64,000 nucleotides of DNA from Alphaproteobacteria bacterium (GTDB taxonomy: Bacteria > Pseudomonadota > Alphaproteobacteria > UBA8366). The notes beneath the pieces are model-generated. The model saw nothing but the letters and a program-made list of their open reading frames with translations. It did not search any database and was not told where the DNA came from. Made by a program: the position numbers and the translations under genes. Shown in pieces: positions 62,470 through 64,000 of the stretch (the stretch's first letter is position 1; each line of letters begins with the position of its first letter). The stretch is from contig WHUA01000001.1 in the NCBI GenBank assembly GCA_009377445.1, positions 1 to 64,000 on the forward strand, in the 5' to 3' direction.

Positions 62470-64000
62470 TCACTTCGGCTCAGCCGCGCGCTGCTGCTGC
62501 TTCACCGACGCCTGTGTCGCCGTGTTGACCCACCATGCGTCGAACTGAAATCCCCGTTCCGGCGTCACCTTCGGCATCCCGAACATGTTCCAGTAGGCCA
62601 CGCGGTCGGTCGCGATGTGCCAGTTCGGAACGACGAGGAACTTCCACAGGAGAACGCGGTCCAGCGCATGCGTGGCGGTGACCAGGGCGGCGCGGTCGCG
62701 CGCGGCGATAAGCACTTCCACCAGGGCGTCGACAACCGGGTCTTTCAGGCCCGCGAGATTGCGGCTGCCCGGCCGGCCCGCCGCCTCGCTGCCCCAGAAA
62801 TCCCGCTGCTCGTTGCCCGGCGACTCCGACTGACCCCAGCTCGTCACCGCCATGTCGAAGTCGAAGTCGTCGAGGCGCTTCTGGTACTGCGCGGTGTCCA
62901 CCGTGCGCACGCTCACGTCGATGCCGAGCCGGCCCAGGTTCTGCTTGAACGGCAGCGAGATCCGCTCGAAGGCGGGCTGCACCAGCAGGATCTCGAACCG
63001 GAAGACCTCGCCCGTCTTGGCGTTCGTCAGCTTGTGCGTCTTCGGATCGACCTTCCAGCCCGCTTCGGCCAGCATATCGTTGGCGATGCGAAGGTTCGGG
63101 CGGACGTTGCCGCTGCCGTCGGTCGCCGGGTTGGTGTAGGCGGTGTCGAACACTTCCTTCGGCAGCTTGTCGCGGTATTTCTCCAGCAGCGCCAGCTCGG
63201 GGCCCTGCGGCAAGCCGCTGGAAGCGAGGTCGGAGTTGTCGAAGTAGCTATCCGTCCGCGTGTACTGGCCGTAGAACAGCGTCTTGTTCGACCACTCGAA
63301 ATCGAAGGCGTAGTTGAGCGCCCGGCGCACGCGCGGGTCCTGGAACAGGGACCGGCGCATATTGAAGACGAAGCCCTGCATCCCGGCGGAGCGGTTGTGC
63401 TCGATCGCGCGCTTGACGATCTGCCCGCTGCGGAGCGCCGGCGTGTCGTAGGCGGTCGCCCATTCCTTCGCCGAGTTCTCCAGGCGGAAATCGGCGCGGC
63501 CGGCCTTGAAGGCTTCGAGCGCCACGGTCGAATCGCGGTAGTACTCGTTGCGGATGATGTCGAAGTTGGACGTGCCGCGCCGCGCCGGATGGTCCTTCGC
63601 CCAGTAATCCTTCACCCGCTCGTAGGTCACGTAGCGGTTGGCCTCGAATTCCTTGACGCGATAGGGTCCGCTGCCGAGCGGCGGCTCGAGCGAGCCCTTG
63701 GTGAAATCGCGGCTCTCCCAGAAATGCTTGGGGAAGACGTAGAGCTGGCCGAGGATGAGCGGCAGCTCGCGGTTCTCGCCCGGCTTGAAGACGAACTTCA
63801 CGCCGTTCGACCCGATCTTTTCCACCTTCGCGACGTTCCCGTAGTAGAGGCGGTAGAACGGCGCGCCGTGCTCGAACAAGGCATTGAAGCTCCAGATCAC
63901 GTCGTCGACGGTGACCGGCTTGCCGTCGTGCCAGCGCGCCTTCGGATCGAGGTAGAAGGCGACCCAGGAGCGGTCGTCCGGAACCTCGACCGTCTCGCAG
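62470..64000 (-). CDS. yejA: extracellular solute-binding protein, partial
   Basis: At least 510 residues of a family 5 periplasmic binding protein are visible; the N-terminus, with signal peptide, is beyond the right edge. The frame is open to the last base (reading SWVAFYLDPKARWHDGKPVT near the edge). Typical elements include GSGPYRVKEFEANRYVTYERVKDYW and the late RDFWGSEAAGRPGSRNLAGLKDP. It is the first gene of yejABEF and captures peptides in the periplasm. In relatives this system imports microcin C-like peptides and affects peptide sensitivity. Confidence 0.93.
   Translation of the reverse strand, partial: CETVEVPDDRSWVAFYLDPKARWHDGKPVTVDDVIWSFNALFEHGAPFYRLYYGNVAKVEKIGSNGVKFVFKPGENRELPLILGQLYVFPKHFWESRDFTKGSLEPPLGSGPYRVKEFEANRYVTYERVKDYWAKDHPARRGTSNFDIIRNEYYRDSTVALEAFKAGRADFRLENSAKEWATAYDTPALRSGQIVKRAIEHNRSAGMQGFVFNMRRSLFQDPRVRRALNYAFDFEWSNKTLFYGQYTRTDSYFDNSDLASSGLPQGPELALLEKYRDKLPKEVFDTAYTNPATDGSGNVRPNLRIANDMLAEAGWKVDPKTHKLTNAKTGEVFRFEILLVQPAFERISLPFKQNLGRLGIDVSVRTVDTAQYQKRLDDFDFDMAVTSWGQSESPGNEQRDFWGSEAAGRPGSRNLAGLKDPVVDALVEVLIAARDRAALVTATHALDRVLLWKFLVVPNWHIATDRVAYWNMFGMPKVTPERGFQFDAWWVNTATQASVKQQQRAAEPK

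Overview
The window is GC-rich, densely coded chromosomal DNA with no rRNA, tRNA, CRISPR array, transposase or phage gene that I could recognise. The gene set suggests a metabolically versatile aerobic alphaproteobacterium: a single cold-shock gene with a small basic companion, a ribosome-hibernation factor fused to a cold-shock domain, an FNR/FixK-type box, thiOSGE, yejABEF, a CoxM/CoxS-like pair and short 'VPGLDPGTH-type' palindromic repeats. The order within the class (Hyphomicrobiales-like or Rhodospirillales-like) cannot be settled from this sequence alone.

Layout. 1-731: edge fragment, small basic protein, cspA. 1067-17404: a catabolic block of oxidoreductases and C-C/C-O cleaving enzymes on both strands: VOC protein, NAD-dependent epimerase/dehydrogenase, HpcH/HpaI aldolase, two luciferase-like monooxygenases, alpha/beta hydrolase, three TauD/TfdA-type dioxygenases, acyl-CoA dehydrogenase, cupin, aminotransferase, two tandem Lin0512 proteins with an RraA-like protein, and a GMC oxidoreductase. 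A membrane-anchored peptidoglycan-binding protein sits inside it. 17599-22224: TonB, a manganese-riboswitch-controlled UPF0016 exporter, an HWE hybrid histidine kinase and the hibernation factor. 22319-27547: an RND efflux pump with its TetR regulator and operators. 27747-33704: haloacid dehalogenase, LysR regulator, two methyltransferases, CoxM/CoxS without CoxL, and a CBS-BON protein behind an FNR/FixK box. 33963-42496: a heterodimeric ABC exporter and a second RND pump. 42568-47422: bacterioferritin, its ferredoxin, a zinc-ribbon protein, and a fused Fe-S/molybdopterin oxidoreductase with a di-haem-like membrane partner. 47537-51343: lipoprotein, PBP1A-type synthase, DUF924 and DUF302 proteins. 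51395-54337: TPP riboswitch and thiOSGE. 54535-64000: leucyl aminopeptidase, MarR regulator, enolase-superfamily enzyme, 2-hydroxyacid dehydrogenase and the yejABEF peptide importer, whose first gene runs off the right edge.

The strongest non-coding signals are: (i) a roughly 105-bp double-hairpin repeat present twice (17500-17602 and 54334-54440), each copy beginning inside the stop codon of the gene before it; (ii) a MerR-type promoter with a 19-bp spacer and perfect dyad in front of the VOC gene; (iii) an FNR/FixK box spaced exactly for activation of the CBS-BON gene; (iv) Mn and TPP riboswitches; (v) a TetR operator pair around the RND pump; (vi) a Fur-like box at bfd; (vii) five perfect 13-bp tandem repeats after the hibernation-factor gene. 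The best protein-level oddities are the fused molybdoenzyme with a cytochrome b-like partner, the CoxM/CoxS pair lacking its catalytic subunit, and the Lin0512-Lin0512-RraA cluster. All function calls rest on motif reading without database searches.
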